Source: Bradyrhizobium sp. CCBAU 53351
Lineage (GTDB): Bacteria; Pseudomonadota; Alphaproteobacteria; Rhizobiales; Xanthobacteraceae
Length of the DNA stretch: 64,000 bases
Assembly (NCBI RefSeq): GCF_015291745.1
Contig: NZ_CP030059.1
Coordinates: 2,197,501 to 2,261,500, forward strand
Direction: 5' to 3'
Below are positions 26,738-35,864 of the stretch, piece after piece. The position numbers and the translations under genes are program-made. Position 1 is the first letter of the stretch. Each line of letters begins with the position of its first letter. Below the pieces are notes generated by a model. It ran no database searches. It saw only the letters and a list, made by a program, of their open reading frames with translations, and was not told the origin of the DNA.

Positions 26738-27577
26738 ATGAACACCAAATCCTTCGGCAAGACCGGCGCCGATGTTTCCGTGATCGGGCAAGGCACCTGG
26801 TATCTCGATCACGGCGACCGCAACCGCGCGATTGCAGCGCTTCAGCGCGGGTTCGATCTCGGCATGACGCATATCGACACCGCCGAGATGTATGGCGATG
26901 CGGAGCTTGTCATTGCCGATGCCATCGCGGGACGTCGCGATGAGGTGTTCCTGGTCTCCAAGGTGTTGCCGAGCAACGCCTCGCGCCGCGGAACCGTCAC
27001 CGCTTGCGAGCGCTCGCTGAAGCGGCTGAAGACCGACCGTCTCGATTGCTATCTGCTGCATTGGCGCGGTTCCTATCCGCTCGAAGATACCGTCGCCGCG
27101 TTCGAGGAGCTGGTGAAGGCTGGCAAGATCGGGTCTTGGGGCGTTTCCAATTTCGACGCCGACGATCTCGACGAGATTCTCGCCGTCGCCGGCAAGGGGC
27201 GCATCGCCTGCAATCAGGTGCTCTATCATTTGAAGGAGCGCGCGATCGAGCACGCGGTGATCCCGTGGTGCGAGCGGCATGGCGTCGCGGTGGTCGCCTA
27301 TTCGCCGCTCGGGCACGACGACTTCCCGGACGCGCGCAGCAAGGGCGGTGCGGTGCTGGCGAAGATTGCGGAAGCGCGTCGCGCGACGCCGCGTCAGGTC
27401 GCGCTGAGCTTCCTGACCCGTGCAACTACGGTGTTCGCGATTCCGAAGGCCTCGTCCGCGGAACATGCTGCCGAGAATGCGGCGGCCGGCGATCTCGTGC
27501 TTACGAAAGACGAGATTGCGGCGCTCGATGCGGCGTTTCCGCGCGGCCCGAAGCCGCGCAGCCTGCCCATGCTGTAA
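26738..27577 (+). CDS. Aldo/keto reductase
   Basis: 279 aa TIM-barrel NADPH oxidoreductase. The catalytic tetrad is visible: Asp and Tyr in THIDTAEMYGDAE, Lys in FLVSKVLP, His in YLLHWRGSYP. The C-terminal cofactor region reads VFAIPKASSAEHAAENAAA. It starts eight bases after the SMP-30 gene, so co-transcription is likely. It reduces an aldehyde or ketone, or the reverse; substrate unknown. Confidence 0.9.
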   Translation: MNTKSFGKTGADVSVIGQGTWYLDHGDRNRAIAALQRGFDLGMTHIDTAEMYGDAELVIADAIAGRRDEVFLVSKVLPSNASRRGTVTACERSLKRLKTDRLDCYLLHWRGSYPLEDTVAAFEELVKAGKIGSWGVSNFDADDLDEILAVAGKGRIACNQVLYHLKERAIEHAVIPWCERHGVAVVAYSPLGHDDFPDARSKGGAVLAKIAEARRATPRQVALSFLTRATTVFAIPKASSAEHAAENAAAGDLVLTKDEIAALDAAFPRGPKPRSLPML

Positions 27578-27765
27578 CGCACAAACGCCCATTATTAACG
27601 GAGCATTGACGCGCGCGGCGGCTCGCGCATATCGGCATCCTGTTTTCGGAAGTTGTGAACGCGGCGCATTTGTCGTTTTTTACAACCGCTCTCGATTCGC
27701 ATTTTGCCCGGGTTCCAGCCGTGACACCGCCGCCCGCCGTAGCCGCAAGGCTCGACAGTATTCCC

Positions 27766-28707
27766 ATGCCCGCCCCGGAGAAGAAGCAGGAGGCTCGCCG
27801 TGCCCCCGCGCGCGTCGATCATCCCTTCAAGGGCATTGCGCTGGTGCTGCTGTCGACGGTGTTTCTCGGCACCTCCGACGTCACCGCGAAATACCTCTCG
27901 ACCAGCCTGCCGTCGATCGAGATCACCTGGATCCGCTTCGTCACCTTCGCGCTGATGTTTACGCCGGTGATGCTGCCGGGCTCGCCGCTCCACGCGATGC
28001 GCACCGATCGCCTCGGCCTGCAATTGATGCGCGGCGCCGCGCTGCTCGGCTCGTCGCTGTTCTTCATCACGGGCTTGCGCTTCCTGCCCATTGCCGAAGC
28101 CTCCGCCACCGGTTTCGTCTCGCCGCTTTTCGTCACTGCGCTGTCGATCATCTTTCTCAGCGAGAAGGTCGGCATGCGGCGCTGGATCGCCACTGCGATC
28201 GGCCTGACCGGCGTGCTGATCATCCTGCGCCCGGGCACGAGCGCGTTTCACGCCGCCGCGTTCTTCCCGATCATCTCGGCATTCTGCTGGGCTGCCGCGC
28301 TGATCCTGACGCGCATGATGAGCGGCCGCGAAGCCGTGCTCACCACCATGGCCTATTCCGCGCTGACCGGCGTTGCGATCCTGTCCGTGATGGTGCCGTT
28401 CGTCTGGGTCACGCCGAGCTGGACCGCGATCGGTCTCGGCATCGTGATCGGCGTTGCCTCCACCGTCGGCCAGTGGATCATCGTGTTGGCCTATCGCTAC
28501 GGCGATGCCTCGGTGCTGGCGCCGTTCTCCTACACGCAACTGCTCTGGGTCAGTATTCTGGGCTTCTTCATCTTCGGTGAGGTGCCTGACGTCTGGACCG
28601 TCGTCGGCGCCGCCTTCATCGTCGCCAGCGGCCTCTACATCGCGCATCGCGAGCGGGTCCGACGGGCCCAACTGCTGGTGCTCGAAGAGCGTTCCCCGAA
28701 TCCCTGA
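27766..28707 (+). CDS. EamA-family DMT transporter
   Basis: 313 aa from ATG at 27766; in-frame GTG codons at 27655 and 27721 would extend the N-terminus by up to 37 residues. Ten membrane helices form two EamA repeats, beginning KGIALVLLSTVFLGTSDVTA and AAFFPIISAFCWAAALILTR. The internal duplication is typical of drug/metabolite exporters. Substrate unknown; neighbours do not help. Confidence 0.85.
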   Translation: MPAPEKKQEARRAPARVDHPFKGIALVLLSTVFLGTSDVTAKYLSTSLPSIEITWIRFVTFALMFTPVMLPGSPLHAMRTDRLGLQLMRGAALLGSSLFFITGLRFLPIAEASATGFVSPLFVTALSIIFLSEKVGMRRWIATAIGLTGVLIILRPGTSAFHAAAFFPIISAFCWAAALILTRMMSGREAVLTTMAYSALTGVAILSVMVPFVWVTPSWTAIGLGIVIGVASTVGQWIIVLAYRYGDASVLAPFSYTQLLWVSILGFFIFGEVPDVWTVVGAAFIVASGLYIAHRERVRRAQLLVLEERSPNP

Positions 28708-28767
28708 CGCAAGTCGCCCCGCCTGCTTCGTGCTATCAATGGCTCCACCGAAAAGGGGAGGAGCCGG

Positions 28768-29847
28768 ATGCGCGCTGCGATTTTCAGAAACGGCGAGATT
28801 GTCGTCGGCGAGATGGCCGAACCCAAGCCCGGGCCCGGCCAGGTGCTGGTCAAGACGCTCGCCTGCGGCATCTGCGGCTCCGACCTGCACGCGCGCCAGC
28901 ACGCGCATCGCATGGTGGAGATGGCGCGGAAGACCGGGCGCAAGCCGATGGACCTCACCCGCGACGTCGTGTTCGGCCACGAGTTCTGTTGCGAGATCGT
29001 CGACCATGGTCCCGGCACCGCGCGCAAGCTCAAACCGGGCACCCGCGTCTGCTCGCTGCCGGCGCTGGTGACGCCCGGGGGTATCGAGGGCATCGGCTAT
29101 TCCAACGACAATATCGGCGGCTATGCCGAGGCGATGCTGCTGAGCGAAGCGCTGCTGCTCGAGGTGCCGAACGGTCTGGCGCCGGAACACGCGGCGCTGA
29201 CCGAGCCGCTCGCGGTCGGGGTCCATGCCGTGGCGAAAGCCAATATCCGCGGCGGCGAGGTGCCGCTCGTGATCGGCTGCGGCCCGGTCGGGCTTGCGGT
29301 GATCGCCGCGCTGAAGCTGAGGGGACTGCATCCAATCGTTGCGGCCGACTATTCACCGGCACGGCGCGCGCTGGCAGCCAAGCTCGGCGCCGACATCGTT
29401 GTCGATCCCAGCGTGTCGCAGCCCTATGCGACCTGGGCCGAGCACGCCCAGATGTCGGAGGCCGAGAAGGCGGCGCGGCCGCCGTTCCAGGCCATGCTGC
29501 CGGCGCTGAAGCCTGCGATCATCTTCGAATGCGTCGGCGTGCCCGGCCTGCTGCAGCAGGTGTTCGAGGGCGCGCCGCGCGACGCGCGTATCGTCGTTGT
29601 CGGGGTCTGCATGGAGAGCGACAGAAACGAGCCGATGCTCGGCATCATGAAGGAGCTCAACGTCCAATACGTGCTCGGCTACACGCCGGAGGAATTCGCC
29701 GCCTCGCTGCGCCTGATCGCGGAAGGGCAGGTGGACGCGGCTGCGATGGTGACGGCGGAGGTGGGTCTGGACGGCGTCGCCAGGGCGTTCGCGGATCTCG
29801 CCAATCCCGAGGCGCACACCAAGATCATCGTGCAGCCGTGGCGGTGA
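28768..29847 (+). CDS. Zinc-dependent alcohol dehydrogenase family protein
   Basis: 359 aa medium-chain dehydrogenase with GGGGAGGAG before the ATG. Catalytic zinc region: ACGICGSDLHARQHAH and FGHEFCCEIVDHG. The usual structural-zinc loop with four Cys is absent. The Rossmann motif is VIGCGPVGLAVIAAL. An insert of about 25 residues (WAEHAQMSEAEKAARPPFQ) separates parts of the cofactor domain. It precedes a convergent lrp gene. Substrate unknown. Confidence 0.88.
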   Translation: MRAAIFRNGEIVVGEMAEPKPGPGQVLVKTLACGICGSDLHARQHAHRMVEMARKTGRKPMDLTRDVVFGHEFCCEIVDHGPGTARKLKPGTRVCSLPALVTPGGIEGIGYSNDNIGGYAEAMLLSEALLLEVPNGLAPEHAALTEPLAVGVHAVAKANIRGGEVPLVIGCGPVGLAVIAALKLRGLHPIVAADYSPARRALAAKLGADIVVDPSVSQPYATWAEHAQMSEAEKAARPPFQAMLPALKPAIIFECVGVPGLLQQVFEGAPRDARIVVVGVCMESDRNEPMLGIMKELNVQYVLGYTPEEFAASLRLIAEGQVDAAAMVTAEVGLDGVARAFADLANPEAHTKIIVQPWR

Positions 29848-29851
29848 GGGG

Positions 29852-30313
29852 CTACACTGGCAGCGCGATCGAATACTTCACCTGGCTGAGCGCGAAGCTC
29901 GATTCGATCGAGGCGATGCCGTCGAGCCTGGTGAGCTTGGTCTTCAGGAACGTCTCGTAGGAGGCGAGGTCGGCCGCGACGACGCGCAAGAGATAGTCGC
30001 GGTTGCCGGTCATCAGATAGCATTCCAGCACCTCGTCCCATTTCGAGATCGCGCGCGCGAAGCGGTTGAGATCCTCTTCCTTCTGCCGCGCCAGCTTGAT
30101 CGAGATGAAGACGCTGACATGCAGGCCGAGCGCCTTCTGGTCCACCGTCGCGACATAGCGCGAGATGACGCCGCGCTCCTCCAGCAGCTTGACCCGGCGA
30201 TGGCAGGGCGAGACCGATAGCCCGACCTTGTCGGCGAGTTCCTGCATGGTCAGCCGGCTGTCGGCCTGGAGATGGCTGAGGATCTTGCGGTCGATGGCGT
30301 CGAGCTCGGGCAT
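29852..30313 (-). CDS. Lrp/AsnC-family transcriptional regulator
   Basis: 153 aa from ATG at 30313; a Met six codons upstream (30331) lacks a ribosome binding site. The helix-turn-helix (LDAIDRKILSHLQADSRL, MQELADKVGLSVSPCHRRVK) is followed by a RAM ligand-binding domain (VSVFISIKLARQKEEDLNRF, YLMTGNRDYLLRVVAADL). It diverges from the transketolase-like E1 gene over a 134-bp AT-rich gap, the arrangement of an amino-acid-responsive regulator and its target. Confidence 0.9.
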   Translation of the reverse strand: MPELDAIDRKILSHLQADSRLTMQELADKVGLSVSPCHRRVKLLEERGVISRYVATVDQKALGLHVSVFISIKLARQKEEDLNRFARAISKWDEVLECYLMTGNRDYLLRVVAADLASYETFLKTKLTRLDGIASIESSFALSQVKYSIALPV

Positions 30314-30447
30314 TGGGATGAAACCTGTCATTGGGGCGGTCGGTTGGTAAAATATCCCAATATCGTCAGGTATGGCGCGAAAAATTGAGAAATTTGGGGC
30401 CGCTCGCGGGCGTATCATCGCGCCACCTGTTTTCCGGGAGCATTGCC

Positions 30448-32811
30448 ATGCCCGTTGATTCCGCCCGTCTGGACACATTGACAGCGCTGGCCCGCAAGGC
30501 GCTGTGGCTGTCGTCCTGGACCATCCACCACGCCAACCACATCCGCCCCAGCGCGGACGGACTCAAGGTCGGCGGACATCAGGCCTCCTCGGCCTCGCTC
30601 GCCACCATCATGTCGGCGCTGTATTTCCATGTGCTGCGCCCTGAGGACCGCGTCGCGGTGAAGCCGCATGCGAGCCCGGTGTTCCATGCCATCCAGTATC
30701 TGTTCGGCCGGCAGAGCCGCGAGAAGCTGGAGAACTTTCGCGGCTTCAAGGGCGCGCAGTCCTATCCCTCGCGCACCAAGGATGTCGACGACGTCGATTT
30801 CTCCACCGGCTCGGTCGGCCTCGGCGTCGCGCAGACGCTGTTCGCCTCGCTGGTTCAGGACTACGTCAAGGCGCATGGCTGGATGAAGGACCGCCGCGAA
30901 GGGCGGATGATTGCCCTCGTCGGCGACGCCGAGATGGACGAAGGCAACATCTTCGAGGCGCTCGCCGAGGGCTGGAAGCACGGCCTACGCAACACCTGGT
31001 GGGTGGTGGACTATAACCGCCAGTCGCTCGACGCCGTCGTGCGCGAGGGGCTTTGGGAAAAGTTCGAGACCATGTTCCGCAATTTCGGCTGGGACGTCGT
31101 CATCGTCAAATACGGCCGTCTGATGCGCGAGGCGTTCGCGGAAGCGGGCGGCGAGGCACTGAAGCGCTGGATCGACAATTGCCCGAACGCGCTCTACGCC
31201 GCGCTGTGCTTCCAGGGCGGCGCTGCGTTCCGCAAGCATCTGCACGACGAGATCGGCGATCAGGGCCCGATCACTAGGCTGATCGACAGGCGCAGCGACG
31301 ACGAACTGCTGGCGCTGATGTCGAACCTTGGCGGCCACGACATGGCGAGCATGCTGGAGGCATTCGAGTCGATCGACCACGACCGCCCGGTCTGCTTCAT
31401 CGCCTACACCATCAAGGGCGTCGGCCTGCCGTTCCAGGGCCACAAGGACAACCACGCCGGCCTGATGACGGTCGCGCAGATGGAGAAATATCGCGACAGC
31501 CAGAACATCCGGCCCGGCCACGAATGGGACAAATACGAGGGCCTCGCACAATCCGCCGCCGAGCTTGACGCCTTCCTCGCGCGCGTGCCGTTCAACCAGG
31601 ACGGCCGCCGCCTGACCGCGCCCGTCATCGAGGTCTCCCAGCAACTCGCGTTCAAGCCGACGCCGCAGATGTCGACCCAGCAGGGCTTTGGCCTCGTGCT
31701 GAACGAGATCGCCCGCGGCGACAGCGAGCTGGCGAGGCGCATCGTCACGACCTCGCCCGACGTCACCGTCTCGACCAATCTCGGTCCCTGGGTGAACCGG
31801 CGCGGCCTGTTCGCCAGCGCCGAGAAGGCGGACTTATTCCGCAGCGAGAAAATTCCATCCACCTACAATTGGGACGCTTCGCCAAAGGGTCAGCACCTCG
31901 AGCTCGGCATCGCCGAGATGAACCTGTTCATCATGCTCTCGGCGCTCGGCCTATCGCACCAGATCAACGGCGAGCGGCTGCTGCCGGTCGGCACGCTCTA
32001 TGATCCCTTCATCGAGCGCGGCCTCGATGCGCTGAATTACGCCTGCTATCAGGACGCGCGTTTCATGGTGGCGGCGACGCCGTCGGGCATCACGCTCGCG
32101 CCCGAAGGCGGCGCGCACCAGTCGATCGCGACGCCCCTGATCGGCATGGCACAGGACGGGCTCGCCTCGTTCGAGCCGGCCTTCGTCGACGAGCTCGCCG
32201 TGATCATGGGTTGGGGCTTTGAGCACATGCAGCGCGATCCGGGCGAGGGCGGCTCGGTCTATTTGCGGCTCTCGACGCGCAGCATCGAGCAGGCGCAGCG
32301 CATCATGACACCGGAATTGCAGCAGGGCATCACCGACGGCGCCTATTGGCTACGCAAGCCTGGCCCGAATGCCGAACTCGTGATCGCCTATACCGGCGCG
32401 GTCGCGCCCGAAGCGATCGAGGCCACCGGCTTCATCGGCGAGAGCCGCCGCGACATTGGCCTGCTTGCAATCACCTCCGCGGATCGCCTTCACGCAGGCT
32501 GGACCGCCGCGCGGAAATTGCGGCGCGATCGCCGCGGCGTGCAGCATCTCAGCCATATCGAAAAGTTGCTGGCGCCGTTGCCGCGCGACTGCGGCATCGT
32601 GACCGTGATCGACGGCCACCCGTCCGCGCTCGGCTGGCTCGGCAGCGTCCGCGGCCACCGCGTCGAGGCGCTCGGCGTCGAGCAGTTCGGCCAGACCGGC
32701 AGCATCGCCGACCTTTATCGGCACTACGGCATCGATGCGAATGCCATCATCGACGCGGCCGAAAGCCTCACCACCGGCGCTCCGGTGCTGCATCGGAAGA
32801 TGGCGGTGTAG
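30448..32811 (+). CDS. Transketolase-like protein related to homodimeric 2-oxoacid dehydrogenase E1
   Basis: 787 aa; GGGAG precedes the ATG. The ThDP-binding motif GDAEMDEGN is at about residues 159-167, with VVDYNRQSLD downstream, and the pyrimidine domain carries LGIAEMNLFIMLSALGLS with its activating Glu. The chain resembles AceE-type homodimeric E1 more than true transketolase, yet no E2 or E3 gene is near. A divergent lrp resembles the mdeR-mdeB arrangement known in Pseudomonas putida, where an E1-like protein acts on 2-oxobutyrate. A 2-oxoacid decarboxylating role is therefore inferred. Confidence 0.82.
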   Translation: MPVDSARLDTLTALARKALWLSSWTIHHANHIRPSADGLKVGGHQASSASLATIMSALYFHVLRPEDRVAVKPHASPVFHAIQYLFGRQSREKLENFRGFKGAQSYPSRTKDVDDVDFSTGSVGLGVAQTLFASLVQDYVKAHGWMKDRREGRMIALVGDAEMDEGNIFEALAEGWKHGLRNTWWVVDYNRQSLDAVVREGLWEKFETMFRNFGWDVVIVKYGRLMREAFAEAGGEALKRWIDNCPNALYAALCFQGGAAFRKHLHDEIGDQGPITRLIDRRSDDELLALMSNLGGHDMASMLEAFESIDHDRPVCFIAYTIKGVGLPFQGHKDNHAGLMTVAQMEKYRDSQNIRPGHEWDKYEGLAQSAAELDAFLARVPFNQDGRRLTAPVIEVSQQLAFKPTPQMSTQQGFGLVLNEIARGDSELARRIVTTSPDVTVSTNLGPWVNRRGLFASAEKADLFRSEKIPSTYNWDASPKGQHLELGIAEMNLFIMLSALGLSHQINGERLLPVGTLYDPFIERGLDALNYACYQDARFMVAATPSGITLAPEGGAHQSIATPLIGMAQDGLASFEPAFVDELAVIMGWGFEHMQRDPGEGGSVYLRLSTRSIEQAQRIMTPELQQGITDGAYWLRKPGPNAELVIAYTGAVAPEAIEATGFIGESRRDIGLLAITSADRLHAGWTAARKLRRDRRGVQHLSHIEKLLAPLPRDCGIVTVIDGHPSALGWLGSVRGHRVEALGVEQFGQTGSIADLYRHYGIDANAIIDAAESLTTGAPVLHRKMAV

Positions 32812-32828
32812 TCGAGGTAACCCCGGCG

Positions 32829-33001
32829 CATGGGCCCCGGCTCTGCAGCGCTCCGCTGAAGAAGCGCTGCCATAGCGCGTCAAAGACGCGCGTAAACGCG
32901 CTAATGGCGTCCGGGGCACGAGAGTATTTGCACGCGTTCTAATTTCGTGTCCCGGGCGCACTGCGGCGCGAAGTGCCGCGGTGCTGAAGCGGGACCCATG
33001 G
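32829..33001. repeat. Dispersed palindromic repeat cluster
   Basis: One unit runs from ATGGGCCCCGGCTCTGCAGC to GCGTCCGGGGCACGAGAG and is followed by a diverged copy in the opposite orientation (CGTGTCCCGGGCGCACTGCG to GCGGGACCCATG). The 337-bp gap between the E1-like and aldehyde dehydrogenase genes is mostly this repeat; I see no gene in it. Confidence 0.7.
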
Positions 33002-33148
33002 CCGCGCTTGCCTCGGTTCAAACCAAGTCCCATATTCCGCCCGTCCGCCGCAACGCTGGCCCCGCATATGGCGGGTTCAATTGCCGGCGCTTTCGTGCAA
33101 GGATGCCTGCCGAAACGCCCCCACCATGCCCCCAAGAAGAGGTTAACG

Positions 33149-34579
33149 ATGGTCAATCGCATGCAATTCTACATCGACGGCGCCTGGGTCGATCCCGCCG
33201 TCAAGAAGTCGACCGCCGTGGTCAATCCCGCGACGGAAGAGGCGATGTACGAGGTTGCGCTGGGCTCCAAGGCCGACGTGGACAAGGCGGTTGCCGCCGC
33301 CAAGCGCGCCTTCGCGACCTTCTCCCAGACCAGCCGTGACGAGCGCGTCGCGCTGCTTTCGAAAGTCATCGAGGTCTACAAAGGCCGTCTCAAGGAGATC
33401 GGCGCCGCCGTTTCCGACGAGATGGGCGCGCCGCTGCCGATGGCGGAGAAGCTGCAGGCCGGCGCCGGCCTCGGCCATCTCATGACCACGCTCGACGTGC
33501 TCAAGAATTATCATTTCGAGGAGCCGGTCGGCACCGCCATGGTGCTGCGCGAGCCAATCGGCGTGGTCGGCATGATCACGCCCTGGAACTGGCCGCTAAA
33601 CCAGATCGCCTGCAAGGTCGCGCCCGCGCTTGCCGCCGGCTGCACCATGATCCTGAAGCCATCCGAATTCACGCCGACCTCGGCGCTGATCTTCGCGGAA
33701 ATCCTCCATGAAGCCGGCGTGCCCAAGGGCGTGTTCAACCTCGTCAACGGCCTCGGCCCCGAGGTCGGCGCCGCCATGAGCGAGCACCCCGACATCGACA
33801 TGATCTCCTTCACCGGCTCGACCCGCGCCGGAATCGATGTGGCGAAGCGCGCTGCTCCCACCGTGAAGCGCGTCAGCCAGGAGCTCGGCGGCAAATCGCC
33901 GAACGTCATCCTCGAAGGTGCCGACCTCACCAAGGCGGTGACCGGCGGCGTGATGCACATGTTCAACAATTCCGGCCAGTCCTGCAACGCGCCCTCGCGC
34001 ATGATCGTGCCGGCCGCGAAGATGAAGGAAGTCGCCGCGATCGCGAAGGCCGTCGCCGACAAGACCAAGGCCGGTGATCCCCGCGCCGAAGGCACCACCA
34101 TCGGCCCCGTCGTCAACCGCGGCCAGTGGGACAAGATCCAGGGCCTGATCAAGAAGGGCATCGACGAGGGCGCAACGCTCGTCGCCGGTGGCCCGGGCTT
34201 GCCCGAAGGCGTCAACAAGGGCTTCTATGTCCGCCCGACCATCTTCGCGGACGTCACGCCCGACATGACGATCGCCCGCGAAGAGATCTTCGGACCGGTG
34301 CTGACCATCATCGGCGCCAAAGACGAAGCCGAGGCGGTGCAGATCGCCAACGACACGCCGTACGGTCTTGCTGGCTATGTCACGGGTGCGACGGTCGAGG
34401 ACGCCAAGCGCGTCGGCCGCCAGATCCGCGCCGGCAACGTCAACCTGCAGGGCGTGCCCAACGACCGCACCGCGCCGTTCGGCGGCTACAAGCAGTCCGG
34501 CAACGGCCGCGAGTGGGGCAAGTACGGCCTCGAGGACTTCCTCGAAGTGAAGGCGGTTGCCGGCTTCAACGCGGCGTAA
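33149..34579 (+). CDS. Aldehyde dehydrogenase family protein
   Basis: 476 aa. AGAGG lies seven bases before the ATG. The active-site Cys279 is in NSGQSCNAPSRM and the general base Glu245 in QELGGKSPNVI; the NAD site has TPWNWPLNQIACKVAPALAA and FTGSTRAGIDVAKRA. It oxidises an aldehyde to an acid with NAD(P). Nothing in the sequence fixes the substrate. A strong terminator follows, so it appears to be transcribed alone. Confidence 0.92.
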   Translation: MVNRMQFYIDGAWVDPAVKKSTAVVNPATEEAMYEVALGSKADVDKAVAAAKRAFATFSQTSRDERVALLSKVIEVYKGRLKEIGAAVSDEMGAPLPMAEKLQAGAGLGHLMTTLDVLKNYHFEEPVGTAMVLREPIGVVGMITPWNWPLNQIACKVAPALAAGCTMILKPSEFTPTSALIFAEILHEAGVPKGVFNLVNGLGPEVGAAMSEHPDIDMISFTGSTRAGIDVAKRAAPTVKRVSQELGGKSPNVILEGADLTKAVTGGVMHMFNNSGQSCNAPSRMIVPAAKMKEVAAIAKAVADKTKAGDPRAEGTTIGPVVNRGQWDKIQGLIKKGIDEGATLVAGGPGLPEGVNKGFYVRPTIFADVTPDMTIAREEIFGPVLTIIGAKDEAEAVQIANDTPYGLAGYVTGATVEDAKRVGRQIRAGNVNLQGVPNDRTAPFGGYKQSGNGREWGKYGLEDFLEVKAVAGFNAA

Positions 34580-34603
34580 GCGCACGCGACTGACGGACAT
34601 GAC

Positions 34604-34633
34604 GCCGGAGCGGGCAACCGCTCCGGCGTTTTT
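34604..34633 (+). terminator. Rho-independent terminator of the aldehyde dehydrogenase gene
   Basis: GCCGGAGCGG (34604-34613) and CCGCTCCGGC (34618-34627) form a perfect 10-bp GC stem with a GCAA tetraloop, followed by G and five T. The clearest intrinsic terminator in the window. Confidence 0.9.
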
Positions 34634-34650
34634 GTTGATCTCTCTCTCTC

Positions 34651-34778
34651 GTCATTCCGGGGCGTCGCGTAGCGACGAGCCCGGAATCCATTTGTCCGCA
34701 GCCTCTGCTGCACAACGGATTTTCAGGTGCGCCATTGCGTACCATAGCTCGCGCCGAAGAGGCGCGCCCCGGAATGAC
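34651..34778. repeat. Inverted-repeat element (GTCATTCCGGGGCG family)
   Basis: GTCATTCCGGGGCG (34651-34664) and CGCCCCGGAATGAC (34765-34778) are perfect 14-bp terminal inverted repeats around about 100 bp with no coding capacity. It lies between convergent genes. Resembles a small non-autonomous palindromic element. Confidence 0.65.
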
Positions 34779-34793
34779 GCCAGAGAGAAGCGC

Positions 34794-35774
34794 TTATCCT
34801 CCCAAGGCTCCCTGCGTGTTCACATACAGCGCGTAGATCGACTGGCTCGCCGCCATGAACAGGCGGTTGCGCTTGACGCCGCCGAAGCAGAGATTGGCGC
34901 AGCGCTCGGGTAGGGCGATGCGGCCGATCATGACGCCGTCGGGCGCGAACACCACGACGCCGTCGAGCTCGGGATCGCCCATGCCCCAGCCGCACCAGAG
35001 ATTGCCGTCGATGTCGCAGCGCATGCCGTCGGGCGTGCCCGGGCCCGCGTCGATATGAACGCGCTTGTTGGAGATCGTCGTGCCGTCAGCCGAGACGTCG
35101 TAAGCGAGGATCTTGCGGTTGGGCACGCCGCGGGATTCCACGACGTACAGGATCTTCTCGTCCGGCGAGAAGCACAGCCCGTTCGGCCCGAGCACGCCCT
35201 CGGCGACGATGGTTGCCTTATTCGTCGCGGGATCGAACCGGTAGACATTCGGCTCGATCTCCGGCTCGGCCTTGTAGCCCTCGTAATTGCCGAGCAGGCC
35301 GAAGGTCGGATCGGTGAACCAGATCGAGCCGTCCGATTTAACGATGACATCGTTCGGCGAGTTCAACCGCTTGCCGTTGAATTGATCCATCAGCACGGTG
35401 ATGCTGCCGTCATATTCGGTGCGCACCACGCGCCGACCGCCATGCTCGCAGGTGACGAGCCGGCCCTGCCGGTCGCGCGTGTTGCCGTTGGCGAAATTGG
35501 AGGGTTTGCGGAACACGCTGACTGCGCCGGTCTCCTCCTCCCATTTGATGATGCGCTGGTTCGGAATGTCGCTGCAGAGCAGATAGCGCCCGTCGCCGAA
35601 CCACACGGGACCCTCGGCCCAGCGCAGGCCGGTCGCGAGCCGCTCCACCGCCGACAGCTTTAGCCAGTATTTTTCGAAGCGGGGATCCAATGCCCTGATC
35701 GCGGGGTCGGGGTAATAGGTCGCTGGCCGCCAGCCTTGGCCGAAATCCGGGGAGTGGGACGATGCCTCATTCAT
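34794..35774 (-). CDS. SMP-30/gluconolactonase family protein
   Basis: 326 aa beta-propeller lactonase. Start at 35774 is supported by GAGAA upstream and by the beginning of conserved sequence. Metal-site patterns: Glu in RWAEGPVWFGDGRYLLCSD, Asn in NSPNDVIVKSDGSIWFTDP, Asn in GVLGPNGLCFSPDEKILY, Asp in GTPDGMRCDIDGNLWCGW. It diverges from a uronate-dehydrogenase-like gene over a 90-bp gap with one operator-like palindrome. A lactone made by that dehydrogenase would be a fitting substrate; this is inference. Confidence 0.9.
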   Translation of the reverse strand: MNEASSHSPDFGQGWRPATYYPDPAIRALDPRFEKYWLKLSAVERLATGLRWAEGPVWFGDGRYLLCSDIPNQRIIKWEEETGAVSVFRKPSNFANGNTRDRQGRLVTCEHGGRRVVRTEYDGSITVLMDQFNGKRLNSPNDVIVKSDGSIWFTDPTFGLLGNYEGYKAEPEIEPNVYRFDPATNKATIVAEGVLGPNGLCFSPDEKILYVVESRGVPNRKILAYDVSADGTTISNKRVHIDAGPGTPDGMRCDIDGNLWCGWGMGDPELDGVVVFAPDGVMIGRIALPERCANLCFGGVKRNRLFMAASQSIYALYVNTQGALGG

Positions 35775-35827
35775 GTCGGTTCTCTCGTTTCGTTCCCTCT
35801 GGACAATTCTGCTATCATTAGAGACAC

Positions 35828-35846
35828 GTGACCGCAAATCGGTCAC
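35828..35846. promoter_or_regulatory. Operator-like palindrome between SMP-30 and udh-like genes
   Basis: GTGACCG (35828-35834) and CGGTCAC (35840-35846) flank CAAAT. A perfect 7-bp dyad centred in the 90-bp divergent intergenic region, ending 18 bp before the udh-like start. The cognate repressor is not adjacent. Confidence 0.55.
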
Positions 35847-35864
35847 TAACGGCGAGGGACGACA

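Noticed and set aside
33149..34579. Assigning the aldehyde dehydrogenase to 2-oxoglutarate semialdehyde oxidation in a uronate pathway
   Set aside because: Sequence is generic for the family and no linked pathway gene supports the substrate.
34651..34778. Inverted-repeat element as an insertion sequence
   Set aside because: Only 128 bp with no transposase frame and no recognisable target-site duplication.
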